Shown one piece after another: positions 27,300 through 37,408 of a DNA stretch of 64,000 nt. The translations under genes and the position numbers were made by a program. The notes under the pieces were generated by a model. It was not told the DNA's origin, ran no database searches, and saw only the letters and a program-made list of their open reading frames with translations. This DNA is from Nitrososphaerota archaeon (GTDB lineage Archaea; Thermoproteota; Nitrososphaeria; Nitrososphaerales; Gagatemarchaeaceae): contig JAFLZV010000006.1 in the NCBI GenBank assembly GCA_029785375.1, positions 1-64,000 on the forward strand, in the 5' to 3' direction. The number at the start of each line of letters is the position of its first letter. Position 1 is the first letter of the stretch.

Positions 27300-27581
27300 A
27301 CTCGGCGCCTGCTGTCGGCGCGCATGCGAAGGCTGCGCGCAGTCGCGGGCTCCACACTCGGTCCAGTATTCAGGATGCCATCGTGTCCCGCCACTCCCCT
27401 CGGACATCGCAGTCTTCCCTAGGACGGCCTTCCAGCGTCGTCCCAACCTCCATCAGAATCCGGCTCGAACTTATGTTATTGGGACTACCGGACGCGAAGG
27501 CTCTGTGCATGTGCACTCTGGTGAATCCGAAGGCGCCAGGGGCCGGAGAATGCTTTTGAAAGGCCATGGCGCCGGGCCAAC

Positions 27582-28316
27582 GTGGCTTTTGCTCTGGATA
27601 CAGCGACTGTCCAGGAACTGCTCCTGGCCGTGGAGCTGGTCCTCCTGGTCGCAACCCTCTCGCTTCTCGTGCTGAACAGGCGCGAGATGAGGGCGAGGGA
27701 GCAACTGATGCGCCATTTCACCTCGGTGTCGGACGTCATCACCAGGCAGGAGTATTTCGTGGCGGTGGTCGATGCCATACAGAGGGCGGAGAAGTCCCTC
27801 AGCGGGAGCGTCACGGGGAGCCCTCCTTCCAGCGAAGAGGGGGAAGTGATCACACAGATACTCAACGCCATCACCGAAGCTTCCAAGTCGGGGGTGGCCA
27901 TTCGCTATCTCCTCCCCCTGGCCCCCGACCGGCTCAGGATGGCGAAGTTGTACACCGCGAGCGGTGCGAAGGTGAAGCTCAATCCGTCGGTCCTCATAAG
28001 CGACGCTCGGTACACCTGCATCGATGGGAAGGTGGTCCTGATCGGGGTCCCTGAAAGGAGCGGGAAGAACGAGCCGACCCGCAAGGGGTACACCATCACG
28101 TCCGAGAGCGTGGCGAGGCTCTTCTCGAACGAGTTCGAGGGACAGTGGGGGAACCCCAGTTCCAAGTCATATCATGACTACCTGAAGGAGCTGGTGGGGC
28201 TGGCCAGGGGGTCTAACCCAAGCGCGTCCCCCGAACTGATGGCCGTGAACCTCGGGGTCGAGACCGAGGACGTCGAGGAAGTCCTTCGTTCCATTGGCCA
28301 GCAGGTCCGAGCCTGA
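27582..28316 (+). CDS. Membrane-anchored PLD/TrmB-C-terminal-like domain protein
   Basis: N-terminal TM helix; ITEASKSGVAIRYLLPLAPDRLRMAKLYTASGAKVKLNPS...TCIDGKVVLIG. Confidence 0.5.
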   Translation: MAFALDTATVQELLLAVELVLLVATLSLLVLNRREMRAREQLMRHFTSVSDVITRQEYFVAVVDAIQRAEKSLSGSVTGSPPSSEEGEVITQILNAITEASKSGVAIRYLLPLAPDRLRMAKLYTASGAKVKLNPSVLISDARYTCIDGKVVLIGVPERSGKNEPTRKGYTITSESVARLFSNEFEGQWGNPSSKSYHDYLKELVGLARGSNPSASPELMAVNLGVETEDVEEVLRSIGQQVRA

Positions 28317-28564
28317 GGCGGCCGGTAACGCGAGTAAACCGGAAGGTTAGGCGCTGCCCTTCCTACGGACGTTGCCCACATGACGAAGAGCGTGCGGTTG
28401 GCAGTTCTTGGACTCAGCCGAGCTCACATCCCTGCCGCCTGGCCCAAGCCGGTCAAGTCAAGCATTGAGTAGAGTAATGATAAGGGAAGTTGGTCGACTC
28501 TTGGAACCGACCAACGACAATCAGACGGCCTTCCGCCGTTCTAGTCAGCGGACGACCTGCTGGA

Positions 28565-28852
28565 TTAGGAGGGTGGAGCCGAAGAACCCGCCGCCGTCTC
28601 TACGATTTGCCCTGAAGCGAACCGCTCGGAGACCTGGGTGACCTTTATCCTCACATTCTGGCCGACCTTCGTACCAGGGACAAAGATGATGAACCCTTCG
28701 ACTTTGGCAATCCCTTCTCCACGCCTGCTGGTGTCTGAGATGGAGACGTTGTACTCCTTCCCGACCTCAACCGGTTTGTTGGACCCGGAACCTCTTCCGA
28801 ACCCTCCCCTATTGCCATATCCTCCTCGTTGACCGAAACTCAATAGAATCAC
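28565..28852 (-). CDS. TRAM-domain protein with Gly/Arg-rich N-terminus
   Basis: VEVGKEYNVSISDTSRRGEGIAKVEGFIIFVPGTKVGQNVRIKVTQVSERFASGQIV. Confidence 0.88.
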   Translation of the reverse strand: MILLSFGQRGGYGNRGGFGRGSGSNKPVEVGKEYNVSISDTSRRGEGIAKVEGFIIFVPGTKVGQNVRIKVTQVSERFASGQIVETAAGSSAPPS

Positions 28853-29179
28853 CTGTCCTACCGTTATTCCATCCGATAGCCGAGTGTTGGTGGGTCCCTT
28901 ATTAAAGGGGCGAGGGGTTGATTTATGACAGGGGGACGGTGAGGACTGAGCGCCGAACTGCCGGCGAGCTGACGCGACTAGCGTCTTCGTGAGCGTCTTC
29001 GAAGAGACTCTTGGTTATTCATCTGAGCGCATACTGGGCAGATAGGCTTAGGTGACTCGCCATCAGACTGAAGCCTGATTCGGTGGGTCATGCATACCTC
29101 CGGCTGGGTCTGACTCACGATGCTCACTGTTTTCTTGGCCCTATTAAAGGGGTGGAAGTCCTATTAGTCGGGTCCACCA

Positions 29180-29593
29180 ATGAGGTATGATTTGGAGACG
29201 AAGGAGACCAGTCATGCGAGGCTTGCAGACGTCTTCACCGCTTTCAACGACGCGTGGATGAAGTACTGGGAGTCCTACACGAAGTTGCAAGACCAGCTCT
29301 ACGAGACCCTGCAGGCCGGGAGGGATGTTTCATGGCTCGCGGCCACGGACCAGGTGAAGCTCAGGGAGATCAATCAGGTGCAGCGGGAGCTGTTTTCAGG
29401 GATGCCTAGGCGATTGGACTACGCTCCGTTGGGCGAGATTGTGCATGACATGGGGAGCGCACCTGCCAAAGTCGCCAATCTTCAGGAAGCGCTTTCGATG
29501 GAGGAAAGAGCCTGCAGAGAGTTGGAGGCGGCGATTGCCCTGATGAAGGAGCACGTCAGCGTGATGAAGAAGGCCCTTGACGGCAACGAGTAG
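29180..29593 (+). CDS. Hypothetical helical/coiled-coil protein
   Basis: 137-aa ORF with a TATA-like CCCTATTAAAGG about 40 nt upstream. Confidence 0.55.
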   Translation: MRYDLETKETSHARLADVFTAFNDAWMKYWESYTKLQDQLYETLQAGRDVSWLAATDQVKLREINQVQRELFSGMPRRLDYAPLGEIVHDMGSAPAKVANLQEALSMEERACRELEAAIALMKEHVSVMKKALDGNE

Positions 29594-29911
29594 CAAACCA
29601 TCCCTTTGGGGCGTCGAACCAGATCGTTCCGCGGCCTTCCAGCTCGTCGTCTGCACCACCGACGGACTCGAGCAGCTCTCGGGCGTCCCACATCCTCCCC
29701 TCCCGCAGAGGCTGACCAAGAAAGTCCTCAGGCCTTAGCTACGTGCTCACACTGTCCACCCCACATTCATTCGAAGAAGCCATTATGAACACGGCCAAGG
29801 GTCGGCTGCGCGTTGCCCCTACTGGTCACGGATAGCGTGATTAAACGGCACCTAGGGACAACACTGAGCAAAGGAGAGATGGAGCTAGGGTTGCGAGGTG
29901 AAACATAGTGC

Positions 29912-31222
29912 ATGGGTAGAAGGAAACTGAGCTTCTGGGAAGCCACGGCCATCGGGCTGGGGAACATAGTCGGAGCAGGCATATTCGTGATGGCTGGGGT
30001 TGCTGTCAGCGAAGCCGGAGCCGGCGCATTGGTGGCATTCGTCATCACCGCCGCCCTCGCGACTACGGTCGGTATGAACAGCGCGGAACTCGCTTCAAAG
30101 CTGCCGGACATAGAGGGAGGGGTCTACAGTTTCGCCAAGGCCACACTCGGGGACACCATCGGCTTCCTCGTAGGCTGGTTCAGACTCATATCTTATGCAG
30201 TGAGCGGCGCGGCGGTCGCCCTTGGTTTCGCGGCTTACCTCATAGACTTTGGGTTGCCCCAGCTGGCATACTTCCCGCTTGCGGCGACCCTCATCGTAGC
30301 CCTTTGCCTTGTCGAGATGAGGGGGATCAAGATTGCTTCCGAATTCGAAAAGTGGCTTGTGATTTTCACGATCTTGGGCCTCGGTTTGACTGTCGTAGCG
30401 ATTCTCTTCTTCGGGAGGTATTCGCCCAGTAACTTTACCCCCTTGTTTCCGTTCGGGTCTTTGGGAGTCATCCAGGCTGCGAGCCTGGCTTTCTTTGCCT
30501 ACTCCGGCTTCAACACGATTGCAACCCTGACCCCCGACGTGGAGGACGGGGCAAAGAAGGTCCCCAAGGCGATAATGACCTCTCTCGGGATAAGCTCCGC
30601 CTTCTACATGTTGGTGGTCTTTTCGCTGCTGTACGCTACGAGATGGACGGGCTACGGGACCGCCTCGAACCCTGTCTCGCTCGCCCTCGCCGCGGTCCGA
30701 GCCCCGGGTCCGATTTCCAGCGTCGTCAGCGTGGCCGCTCTGACGGCGACTCTGACCGTGACGCTTTCTCTCATCATAGCTGGCTCGAGGACAGCCAAGC
30801 AGATGGGAGAGGACAAGATGCTCCCCTCCTTTCTGGGCAGGGGCTCGAGAGTGCCAACACTGGTCATAGCCGTGGTGATGCTCTCATCACTTGCGCTCGG
30901 AAACGTGGAGTCGATCGCGCTCGTGGCGAATTTCGGTGTCATATTCTCGTACATGCTCTCCGGGGTAGAGGTCGCCATAACGAGGAAGAGGCAGATGGGC
31001 GGGAGCTACCTCTCGCTAGGCTATCCTTACGTCCAGATATTCTCCGTCGTGCTTTCGGGTGCCTTGATGCTCGGCCTCGGCGAGCAGTCCCTCGTGATCG
31101 GGTCTCTGACGCTGCTGGTGGGACTTGTCTTCCACTCGGTGTACGAGCATATCGTCAAGGCATTGCCGCGGGGGGGCTCGACGGAGTATGGTCAGAGCAG
31201 ACAGGGCGGCGGCTCGCCCTAA
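29912..31222 (+). CDS. APC-family amino acid permease
   Basis: GLGNIVGAGIFVMAGVAVSEAGAGALVAFVITA; about 12 TM segments. Confidence 0.9.
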   Translation: MGRRKLSFWEATAIGLGNIVGAGIFVMAGVAVSEAGAGALVAFVITAALATTVGMNSAELASKLPDIEGGVYSFAKATLGDTIGFLVGWFRLISYAVSGAAVALGFAAYLIDFGLPQLAYFPLAATLIVALCLVEMRGIKIASEFEKWLVIFTILGLGLTVVAILFFGRYSPSNFTPLFPFGSLGVIQAASLAFFAYSGFNTIATLTPDVEDGAKKVPKAIMTSLGISSAFYMLVVFSLLYATRWTGYGTASNPVSLALAAVRAPGPISSVVSVAALTATLTVTLSLIIAGSRTAKQMGEDKMLPSFLGRGSRVPTLVIAVVMLSSLALGNVESIALVANFGVIFSYMLSGVEVAITRKRQMGGSYLSLGYPYVQIFSVVLSGALMLGLGEQSLVIGSLTLLVGLVFHSVYEHIVKALPRGGSTEYGQSRQGGGSP

Positions 31223-31510
31223 GCTTATCCTGTGCGGAGTATGTCCGGTCCCTACAGTACGCCCGTGCCCTCACCGAGTCCGATATCTGAAGTTCGCAAT
31301 CGCTATTGCGACGAACCCAGGGAAAAGAGCACTCAAGCCAAAGCCGACGGTTATCTATGCGAAACTCCCGGCCGCGACGACTATAGAGAGTAGGCCGGGA
31401 AACGCCGCTCCTGGAGTCTCGCCAAAACCAAGTGGAGCGAACCAAAACACCGCCCCGCTTCCAATCATTCCCCTCGCGAAGAGAAGCACAGCCCGAGTTA
31501 GTGAAGAGCG

Positions 31511-31603
31511 TGCGGTCGACGGGATTCGAACCCGTGTTACCAGCTTGGAGGGCTGATGTCCTAGACCAGACTGTCCTCTCAGAGAGAACTGGACGACGAC
31601 CGC
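31511..31603 (-). tRNA. tRNA-Gly(TCC) with an 18-nt D-arm insertion/intron
   Basis: Acceptor GCGGTCG/CGACCGC, anticodon arm TCAGC-CCTCCAA-GCTGG, T-arm ACGGG-TTCGAAT-CCCGT; D-arm GTCCAG|TTCTCTCTGAGAGGACAG|TCTGGTCTAGGAC. Confidence 0.85.
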
Positions 31604-31631
31604 ACGACCCGGCGAGCGTCATCACGAGTTT

Positions 31632-32327
31632 TTAATCCTTGAACCGGGCCTCTGCTTTCTCTACCTCATACACCACCCTGGCGGCTACCACATGGGCTTC
31701 CAGGGGTCTGGGGTGGATCCTCACCAGCTCGTCGATGACGGCCATGGTCGTCCCTGAGAAGTGCCCCCGGGGGAACCCTCCTACAACGACGGCAGGAGCC
31801 TTCATCGCCGCCACCTCAGCCGCGAGCCCCTCGGCGCTCCCCTGCCTCCCCAGGACCGAGAGCCCGAAGACCCTGCCGGGTCGCAACCCCCTGGCAAGCT
31901 CCTTCATCCCCATGGCCCGGGCCCGCACCAGCCCCCCTTCGGTCACGCCTGCGAGCGCCTCCTCCATCAGCCCTCTGAACCTGATGTAGCTCTTCGGGAC
32001 CCTGGTCTTCTCGGCGATCTCGACAGCGATCCCCGCACTCGTGTGTATCCACACCTTCACCCTCCCATCCAGGTACAGCGGCGTCCCCGTCACGCTGAGC
32101 AGGGTGGCGTGCACCAGGTCCGGCCTCCCCCTCTTCTCGGCGTCCCTCAGGCTGGCCATGGCCGAGTGATGGAAGCTCCTGTCGAGGAGCATCTCCGCCG
32201 GCTCCTTCCCTCTGCGCCTGGCGTCAGCCGCCACGGCGGGCCTCCTCCAAATCTCCTTCGGGACCAGCTCGAGCCCGGCCTCCGCCAAGACGAAGCTCAG
32301 CAACCCCTTCCACGCTCCGGGGAGCAC
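31632..32327 (-). CDS. nep1: Ribosome biogenesis methyltransferase Nep1/Emg1
   Basis: LLDRSFHHSAM...DAEKRGRPDLVHATLLSVTGTPLYLDGRVKVWIHT; GTG start at 32327 inferred. Confidence 0.9.
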   Translation of the reverse strand: MLPGAWKGLLSFVLAEAGLELVPKEIWRRPAVAADARRRGKEPAEMLLDRSFHHSAMASLRDAEKRGRPDLVHATLLSVTGTPLYLDGRVKVWIHTSAGIAVEIAEKTRVPKSYIRFRGLMEEALAGVTEGGLVRARAMGMKELARGLRPGRVFGLSVLGRQGSAEGLAAEVAAMKAPAVVVGGFPRGHFSGTTMAVIDELVRIHPRPLEAHVVAARVVYEVEKAEARFKD

Positions 32328-32357
32328 GGTTAAGACCTTCTGCTCCCCCCGGCGGCT

Positions 32358-32657
32358 GTGAAACGGCGCGGCGCGAAGGAGGAGGCGGCCTCCGTGGTGA
32401 AGGCGCTGACCGAGTCGGCGGTCGCGCTGTCGCACACCGATCCCGCCATGGCCAGGGCCCAGGCGGCCCTCGCCCGGAAAGTCAAGCTCAGGTTCAACGT
32501 CCGGCTGGACCCGCACCTCCGCTCCTTCACCTGCCGCGGGTGCAAGGGCCTCCTAGTGCCGGGGATCAACGCCAGGGTCCGCCTGGGTCACGGGAAGCAG
32601 ACCATAGTCAGGGTGACCTGCCTTGACTGCGGCCATGTAAATCGGAAAGTAGTGTAG
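32358..32657 (+). CDS. Ribonuclease P protein Rpp21/Rpr2
   Basis: KVKLRFNVRLDPHLRSFTCRGCKGLLVPGINARVRL...TCLDCGHVNR. Confidence 0.88.
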   Translation: MKRRGAKEEAASVVKALTESAVALSHTDPAMARAQAALARKVKLRFNVRLDPHLRSFTCRGCKGLLVPGINARVRLGHGKQTIVRVTCLDCGHVNRKVV

Positions 32658-32707
32658 GAAGCTTAAATACCGTCTAGCAGGGCTCGAAAAACACCGCGTG
32701 AAAGGTT

Positions 32708-33160
32708 ATGGTTAGTGCCCACGATGTCCCGTCAGGGAAGCTCATCTCAGCCTTAGCGGAGCAGATGAAGGCGGTCCCGTCGGTCCAGGAGCCAGACTGG
32801 GCGAAGTTCGTCAAGACAGGCTCCCACGCCGAACGCCCGCCGATTAGCCCCGACTGGTGGTTCGCCAGGGCCGCCTCGCTGCTGCGCAAGGTCTACCTCC
32901 ACGGTCCGGTCGGGCTGAGCGACTTAGAGCGCGTCTACGGCGGGACCAAGGCTCTGCACTACTTCCCCAAGCACCACAGGGACGCCGGGGGCTCCTCCAT
33001 CAGGGTCATACTGAAGCAGTTGGAGCAGGCCGAGCTGGTCTCCAAGACCTCCAAGGGGAGGGTCCTCACCTCGAAGGGGCGCGCCATGCTCGACAAGACC
33101 AGCAACGAGCTCTTCACGGCTCTCAGCAAGGAGAACAAGGCACTCGAGAGGTACGCCTAG
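32708..33160 (+). CDS. rps19e: Ribosomal protein S19e
   Basis: PDWWFARAASLLRKVYLHGPVGLSDLERVYGG; RVLTSKGRAMLDK. Confidence 0.95.
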   Translation: MVSAHDVPSGKLISALAEQMKAVPSVQEPDWAKFVKTGSHAERPPISPDWWFARAASLLRKVYLHGPVGLSDLERVYGGTKALHYFPKHHRDAGGSSIRVILKQLEQAELVSKTSKGRVLTSKGRAMLDKTSNELFTALSKENKALERYA

Positions 33161-33162
33161 GC

Positions 33163-33435
33163 ATGTCCGAACAGCAGAAGCAGCCAGACAAGGAAGCCGC
33201 GGAGCGGAAGATGATGAGGGACGCGGCCCTGAGGATGGCCCTGACCTCCGACGCAAGGCAGCGCCTGGCCAACGTGAAGATGGTGAGGCCCGACCTCGCA
33301 GGCTCCATCGAGGAGTACGTCATCCAGCTGGCTTCGTCCGGGAAGCTCAGGAAGCCCGTCGACGACGAGCAGGTCAAGCAGATGCTCGGCGCTTTGCAGG
33401 AGAAGAAGCGGGAGATCAAGATAAGGAGGATTTGA
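33163..33435 (+). CDS. PDCD5/TFAR19-family DNA-binding protein
   Basis: [49 protein letters not shown]. Confidence 0.92.
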   Translation: MSEQQKQPDKEAAERKMMRDAALRMALTSDARQRLANVKMVRPDLAGSIEEYVIQLASSGKLRKPVDDEQVKQMLGALQEKKREIKIRRI

Positions 33436-33436
33436 A

Positions 33437-33595
33437 TTGGCACGAGTGAAGGACACATCGAAGAAGAACAGGCTCACGAAGGCCGGGAAGCAGGCCCGCT
33501 CGGTCCCTACTTGGGTCATAGTAAGGACCAACCGCAAGGTCAGGTCGAACCCCAAGCGGAGGTACTGGAGGCAGCGCAAGCTGAAGCTCAGGTGA
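33437..33595 (+). CDS. rpl39e: Ribosomal protein L39e (TTG start)
   Basis: [51 protein letters not shown]. Confidence 0.95.
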   Translation: MARVKDTSKKNRLTKAGKQARSVPTWVIVRTNRKVRSNPKRRYWRQRKLKLR

Positions 33596-33601
33596 TCATG
33601 A

Positions 33602-33883
33602 GTGTCTGAAGGGAGAATGGAAGAGCTGACCCGGACCTACGTCGTCCCCCTGGGGGTCGTCTACGAGGCCCCTCCCTACAGGAGGGCGAAGAAGGCGATA
33701 GCTGTCATAAGGGAATTCACGACCCGCCACATGAAGGCCAACCAGGTCAGCATCGACTCCGAGGTCAACGAACTGATCTGGGCCAGGGGGATCAAGCACC
33801 CTCCGCGGCGCATCACCCTGGAGATGGAGAGGGACGAGGACGGCATAGTCACGGTCAGCCTCCCAGAGTCAGAACAAGTGTGA
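33602..33883 (+). CDS. rpl31e: Ribosomal protein L31e
   Basis: LTRTYVVPLGVVYEAPPYRRAKKAIAVIREFTTRHMKANQVSIDSEVNELIWARGIKHPPRRI. Confidence 0.95.
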   Translation: MSEGRMEELTRTYVVPLGVVYEAPPYRRAKKAIAVIREFTTRHMKANQVSIDSEVNELIWARGIKHPPRRITLEMERDEDGIVTVSLPESEQV

Positions 33884-33887
33884 CCCG

Positions 33888-34553
33888 ATGGGTCTCCACC
33901 TGATGGACATCTACCGCAGCCCCAACATAGGAATCTTCCTACGAGTCAACGACAGGTTCCTGCTCGTCCCCAAGGGGCTGGCCCAGACCAAGTCGGACAA
34001 GCTCTGTGAGAACCTCCACGTCTCTGCCGTACCCTCTTCAATCGGGGAGTCTAGGCTGCTGGGGGCGCTCACTTCCATGAACGACAACGGCGTCCTGGTG
34101 TCCAGGCTGGCGGAAGACTTTGAGATCAGGGAGATCAGGGAGGGGACCGGCCTCAACGTCGCCCGCCTTGACTCCAAGCTGACCGCGGTGGGAAACCTGA
34201 TCGTCGCCAACGACAAAAGAGCTTTCGCCTCCCCCGCCCTGGACTCCAAGGCGCTGACTCAGATCAGGGACGTGCTGGGGACCGAAGTGGAACAGGGCGC
34301 CATCGGAGAGTACTACCAGGTGGGCTCCCTGGCGGTCGCCACCAACCGCGGAGCTGCCGTGTACCCAGGGATGGGCGAGGCCGAGGTCGCCCGGCTGGGC
34401 GCTGCGCTTGGGGTGGACGCCTATCCGACGTCTGTCAACAGCGGAGTCCCCTATGTCTCCTCAGGCCTGGTGGCCAACTCGGGGAACGCCGTGGCGGGGA
34501 GCCAGACGACCGGACCTGAGCTTGTGTTTATAACGCGGGCGCTGAGCGTTTGA
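33888..34553 (+). CDS. Translation initiation factor aIF6
   Basis: YRSPNIGIFLRVNDRFLLVPKGLAQTKSDKL; pentein-type internal repeats. Confidence 0.95.
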   Translation: MGLHLMDIYRSPNIGIFLRVNDRFLLVPKGLAQTKSDKLCENLHVSAVPSSIGESRLLGALTSMNDNGVLVSRLAEDFEIREIREGTGLNVARLDSKLTAVGNLIVANDKRAFASPALDSKALTQIRDVLGTEVEQGAIGEYYQVGSLAVATNRGAAVYPGMGEAEVARLGAALGVDAYPTSVNSGVPYVSSGLVANSGNAVAGSQTTGPELVFITRALSV

Positions 34554-34563
34554 AACAAGTGAA

Positions 34564-34995
34564 ATGAGCGAGATGTCCACGGCCGAAGACGCGGTAAACG
34601 CCCTCGTGGTCGAGATAAGGGTCCTCGAAGGCACATACAACGAGCTCTCGGCGAGGCAGAACCTCCTCGAGCGGGCGATGCTCGAAGGGAGGGCCGCCCT
34701 CGACGCGATAAAGGGGTTGTCTGGTCAGGACTCAGGCGAGGTACTCACTCAGGTCGGGGGAGGGATCATGCTCAGGTCCAGCCCGCCCGAGACCGAACGG
34801 GTCCTGGTGAGCATCGGCGCCAACGTGGTGGTCGAGAAGTCCAGGGACGAGGCGGTGGCCATCCTCGAAGAGAGGGGGAGGGACATCGAAAAGACGCTTG
34901 TTTCGCTGGTGAATCAGAGGAACGAGATAGCCCAGCGGCTGAACTCGGACAGGGAAGTCCTGAACAGCTACATGGCCCGAAGCCAGCAGGGGTAG
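34564..34995 (+). CDS. pfdA: Prefoldin alpha subunit
   Basis: Coiled-coil/beta/coiled-coil with GGGIMLRSSPPETERVLVSIGANVVVEKSRDEA. Confidence 0.85.
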   Translation: MSEMSTAEDAVNALVVEIRVLEGTYNELSARQNLLERAMLEGRAALDAIKGLSGQDSGEVLTQVGGGIMLRSSPPETERVLVSIGANVVVEKSRDEAVAILEERGRDIEKTLVSLVNQRNEIAQRLNSDREVLNSYMARSQQG

Positions 34996-34999
34996 CCCT

Positions 35000-35905
35000 T
35001 TGTTCGACCGGCTGAAGCAGGCATTCTCTTCGATAACGAGCGCGGTAAAGGAGAAGCAGCTCGGCGGCCAGGACCTCGACAAGGCCGTCTTCGACTTCGA
35101 GATCTCGCTGATCGAGAGCGATGTCGCCCAGACCGTCGCCGAGGCTCTCACCGCAGAGGTGCAGAAGAGCCTGGCAGGGATCAAGGTCGAGCGCTCAGTC
35201 GACCCCGCGGAAGTGGTCGGGGAGCGGCTCAGCGCCTCTCTTGAGGCGGCCTTCGCCAAGGCGGGGTCCGTCGACATCGTGTCGAACATCAAGGAGAAGT
35301 CGAAGGCGGGCGACCCCTATGTCATCCTGTTCCTGGGGATCAACGGCACAGGGAAGACGACGACCGTGGCCAAGTTCGCCAACTTCCTGAAGAAGAGCGG
35401 CCTTTCGGTCGTCTGTGCGGCCGGGGACACCCACAGGCCCGGTGCCATCGAGCAGCTGTCAGAGCACGCAGAGAGGCTTTCCATCAAGGTCGTCTCACAG
35501 CGCTATGGGGCGGACCCGGCGGCGGTGGGGCGGGACGGCGTCCTCTACGCGAAGGCGCACCACGTCGACTGCCTCCTGATCGACACGGCAGGGAGGATGC
35601 AGACCAACCAGAACCTGATGGAAGAGATGTCTAAGATAGGCAGGGTGGTGAAACCTGACTTCCGCATATTCGTGGCCGACGCGCTGACCGGGAACGACGC
35701 CGTCTCCCAGGCTCAGCTCTTCAACCAGCACGTCGGCTTCGATGGCGCCGTCCTGACCAAGGCTGACGCCGACGTCAGGGGCGGGGCAGCCCTCTCGATA
35801 GTCTACACGACAGGGAAACCAGTCCTCTTCCTGGGGGTAGGGCAGGGGTACGACGACCTGGCCCCCTTCGACTCCAAGGCGTTTCTAGGGTCGCTGCTGG
35901 CCTAG
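35000..35905 (+). CDS. ftsY: Signal recognition particle receptor FtsY
   Basis: LFLGINGTGKTTTVAKFA; DTAGRMQTNQNLMEEM; LTKADADVRGGAALS. Confidence 0.95.
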   Translation: MFDRLKQAFSSITSAVKEKQLGGQDLDKAVFDFEISLIESDVAQTVAEALTAEVQKSLAGIKVERSVDPAEVVGERLSASLEAAFAKAGSVDIVSNIKEKSKAGDPYVILFLGINGTGKTTTVAKFANFLKKSGLSVVCAAGDTHRPGAIEQLSEHAERLSIKVVSQRYGADPAAVGRDGVLYAKAHHVDCLLIDTAGRMQTNQNLMEEMSKIGRVVKPDFRIFVADALTGNDAVSQAQLFNQHVGFDGAVLTKADADVRGGAALSIVYTTGKPVLFLGVGQGYDDLAPFDSKAFLGSLLA

Positions 35906-36672
35906 TCGGTCCCGAAGGAGTCCCTGGGATATGTCCTCTTCGCCTCACGCGCCTTCTCCCTGACTATCTCGACGGTGACGAAGGGCTCATCGCTGCTCGT
36001 CAGCCCTAGGACCTCGCCGTCCGGGTCCACGACCCACCCCAAGCCGCCGAACCTCGCGGCACCGCGTCCTCTCGACCTGTTCGACGAGAGGCAGTAGGCG
36101 CCGGAGACGACGGCGGCCGCCCTCCCGCCGGCAAGCCACTTGTCCACGCCGAGCCCCGTCGCCCTGGGGACCATGATCACGTCGGCTCCCTCCTTCCCAT
36201 AGGCCCTCGCGTTCCAGACAGACCAGAGGTCGCTGCAGATGAGGAACCCGGCCCTCCAGCCGCGGACCTCGAAGGCGGAGACCTTTCTCTCTCCCCTGGT
36301 GTACCAGGGAGCCTCGTAGAACCCGGGCTGGTCAGGGAGGTAGCGCTTCCTGTGGTGCCCAGCTACCTTCCCCCCGGCGCTCCAGACGAACCCTTCGTTG
36401 AACCTCCTCCTGCCGACCTCCACCGGTCTCGACCCGGCCACAAAGGCAACCCCCAGTTCCGGGAGCCTCCCCATCCAGCGGCCGTGCTCCTCCACCGACC
36501 GGTCCCAGACGCCACGGCTGAATCTGCGGCTTGCGAACATCCAACGCACGAAAGGCATCTCCGGGAGCAGGACCAGCCCGCTGCCCTCGCGCTTCACATG
36601 GGTCCCCAGCCGCTCCCACCACTCGCCGAACTCTGACCTGTCGTCCGGCATCTCGCAGACGGTGGCCTTCAT
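35902..36672 (-). CDS. Carbon-nitrogen hydrolase (nitrilase superfamily)
   Basis: Putative E-K-C triad: LLPEMPF, HRKRYLPDQ, GFLICSDLW. Confidence 0.85.
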   Translation of the reverse strand: MKATVCEMPDDRSEFGEWWERLGTHVKREGSGLVLLPEMPFVRWMFASRRFSRGVWDRSVEEHGRWMGRLPELGVAFVAGSRPVEVGRRRFNEGFVWSAGGKVAGHHRKRYLPDQPGFYEAPWYTRGERKVSAFEVRGWRAGFLICSDLWSVWNARAYGKEGADVIMVPRATGLGVDKWLAGGRAAAVVSGAYCLSSNRSRGRGAARFGGLGWVVDPDGEVLGLTSSDEPFVTVEIVREKAREAKRTYPRDSFGTD

Positions 36673-36694
36673 GGTGCCGGCGCTCCGCCCCCCG

Positions 36695-37408
36695 TCAGTC
36701 AGCTTCTTCGCCCAGCCTCCTCCGTTCCTCGCTCACAAGCTCGGTCATGGCCTCGAACGCGCGGCTGGCGTCCTTCATACCCACCACCATGATGGTGTCC
36801 GTGTAGCAGCTGACGGTGTCTTCGACGTTGACCTTCTTCCTGAACAGCTGGTTGTAGAGGGTGCTGACGCACCCAGGGGTCGTGACTATCTCGCCGGGGC
36901 TGTGGACCGTTATGGCCGCCTCCTCCTCGCCCTCGTCCAGTATCTCGGCGCTCCCCAGGGCCCTCTTGACCATCCGGTGGAGCCTCTGGTCGAAGATGAG
37001 CGTGATGGACGAGATCGACTCCGACACCTGGATGAAGTCTTCGTGGTGAGCTGACAGCAGCGTCCCCACGACCTGGAGGGTCCTCTTGGTCTTCTCGACT
37101 GACACCCTGGAGACGTGGGTCCTGACGTTGACCACGCTCCCGGCGATTACCCTGCCCACATTGGGCGGGGCCGGGGAGTATGCGCCTCGGAGCCGCTTGA
37201 GGGCCGTCGCCACCCCTACGTCGCTCACCCCCCTGGGCGTCTTCCCCGTCCTGGACGCGACCCTGGGGGCCAGCATCCTGGCGAGGGCGCTGAGGTTCGC
37301 GTAGTCCCTGGCGAGGGCGTCCTGGACCGAGAGGTCGGCGTCCACCTCGTCCCTGACCGCCTTCATGACGGAGGCGGTTTTGACCAGTTTCGGGTCACGT
37401 TTGACCAA
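36695..37408 (-). CDS. Conserved archaeal protein with C-terminal ACT-like domain
   Basis: ITVHSPGEIVTTPGCVSTLYNQLFRKKVNVEDTVSCYTDTIMVVGMKDASRAFEAMTEL resembles aspartokinase-type ACT. Confidence 0.6.
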   Translation of the reverse strand: MVKRDPKLVKTASVMKAVRDEVDADLSVQDALARDYANLSALARMLAPRVASRTGKTPRGVSDVGVATALKRLRGAYSPAPPNVGRVIAGSVVNVRTHVSRVSVEKTKRTLQVVGTLLSAHHEDFIQVSESISSITLIFDQRLHRMVKRALGSAEILDEGEEEAAITVHSPGEIVTTPGCVSTLYNQLFRKKVNVEDTVSCYTDTIMVVGMKDASRAFEAMTELVSEERRRLGEEAD

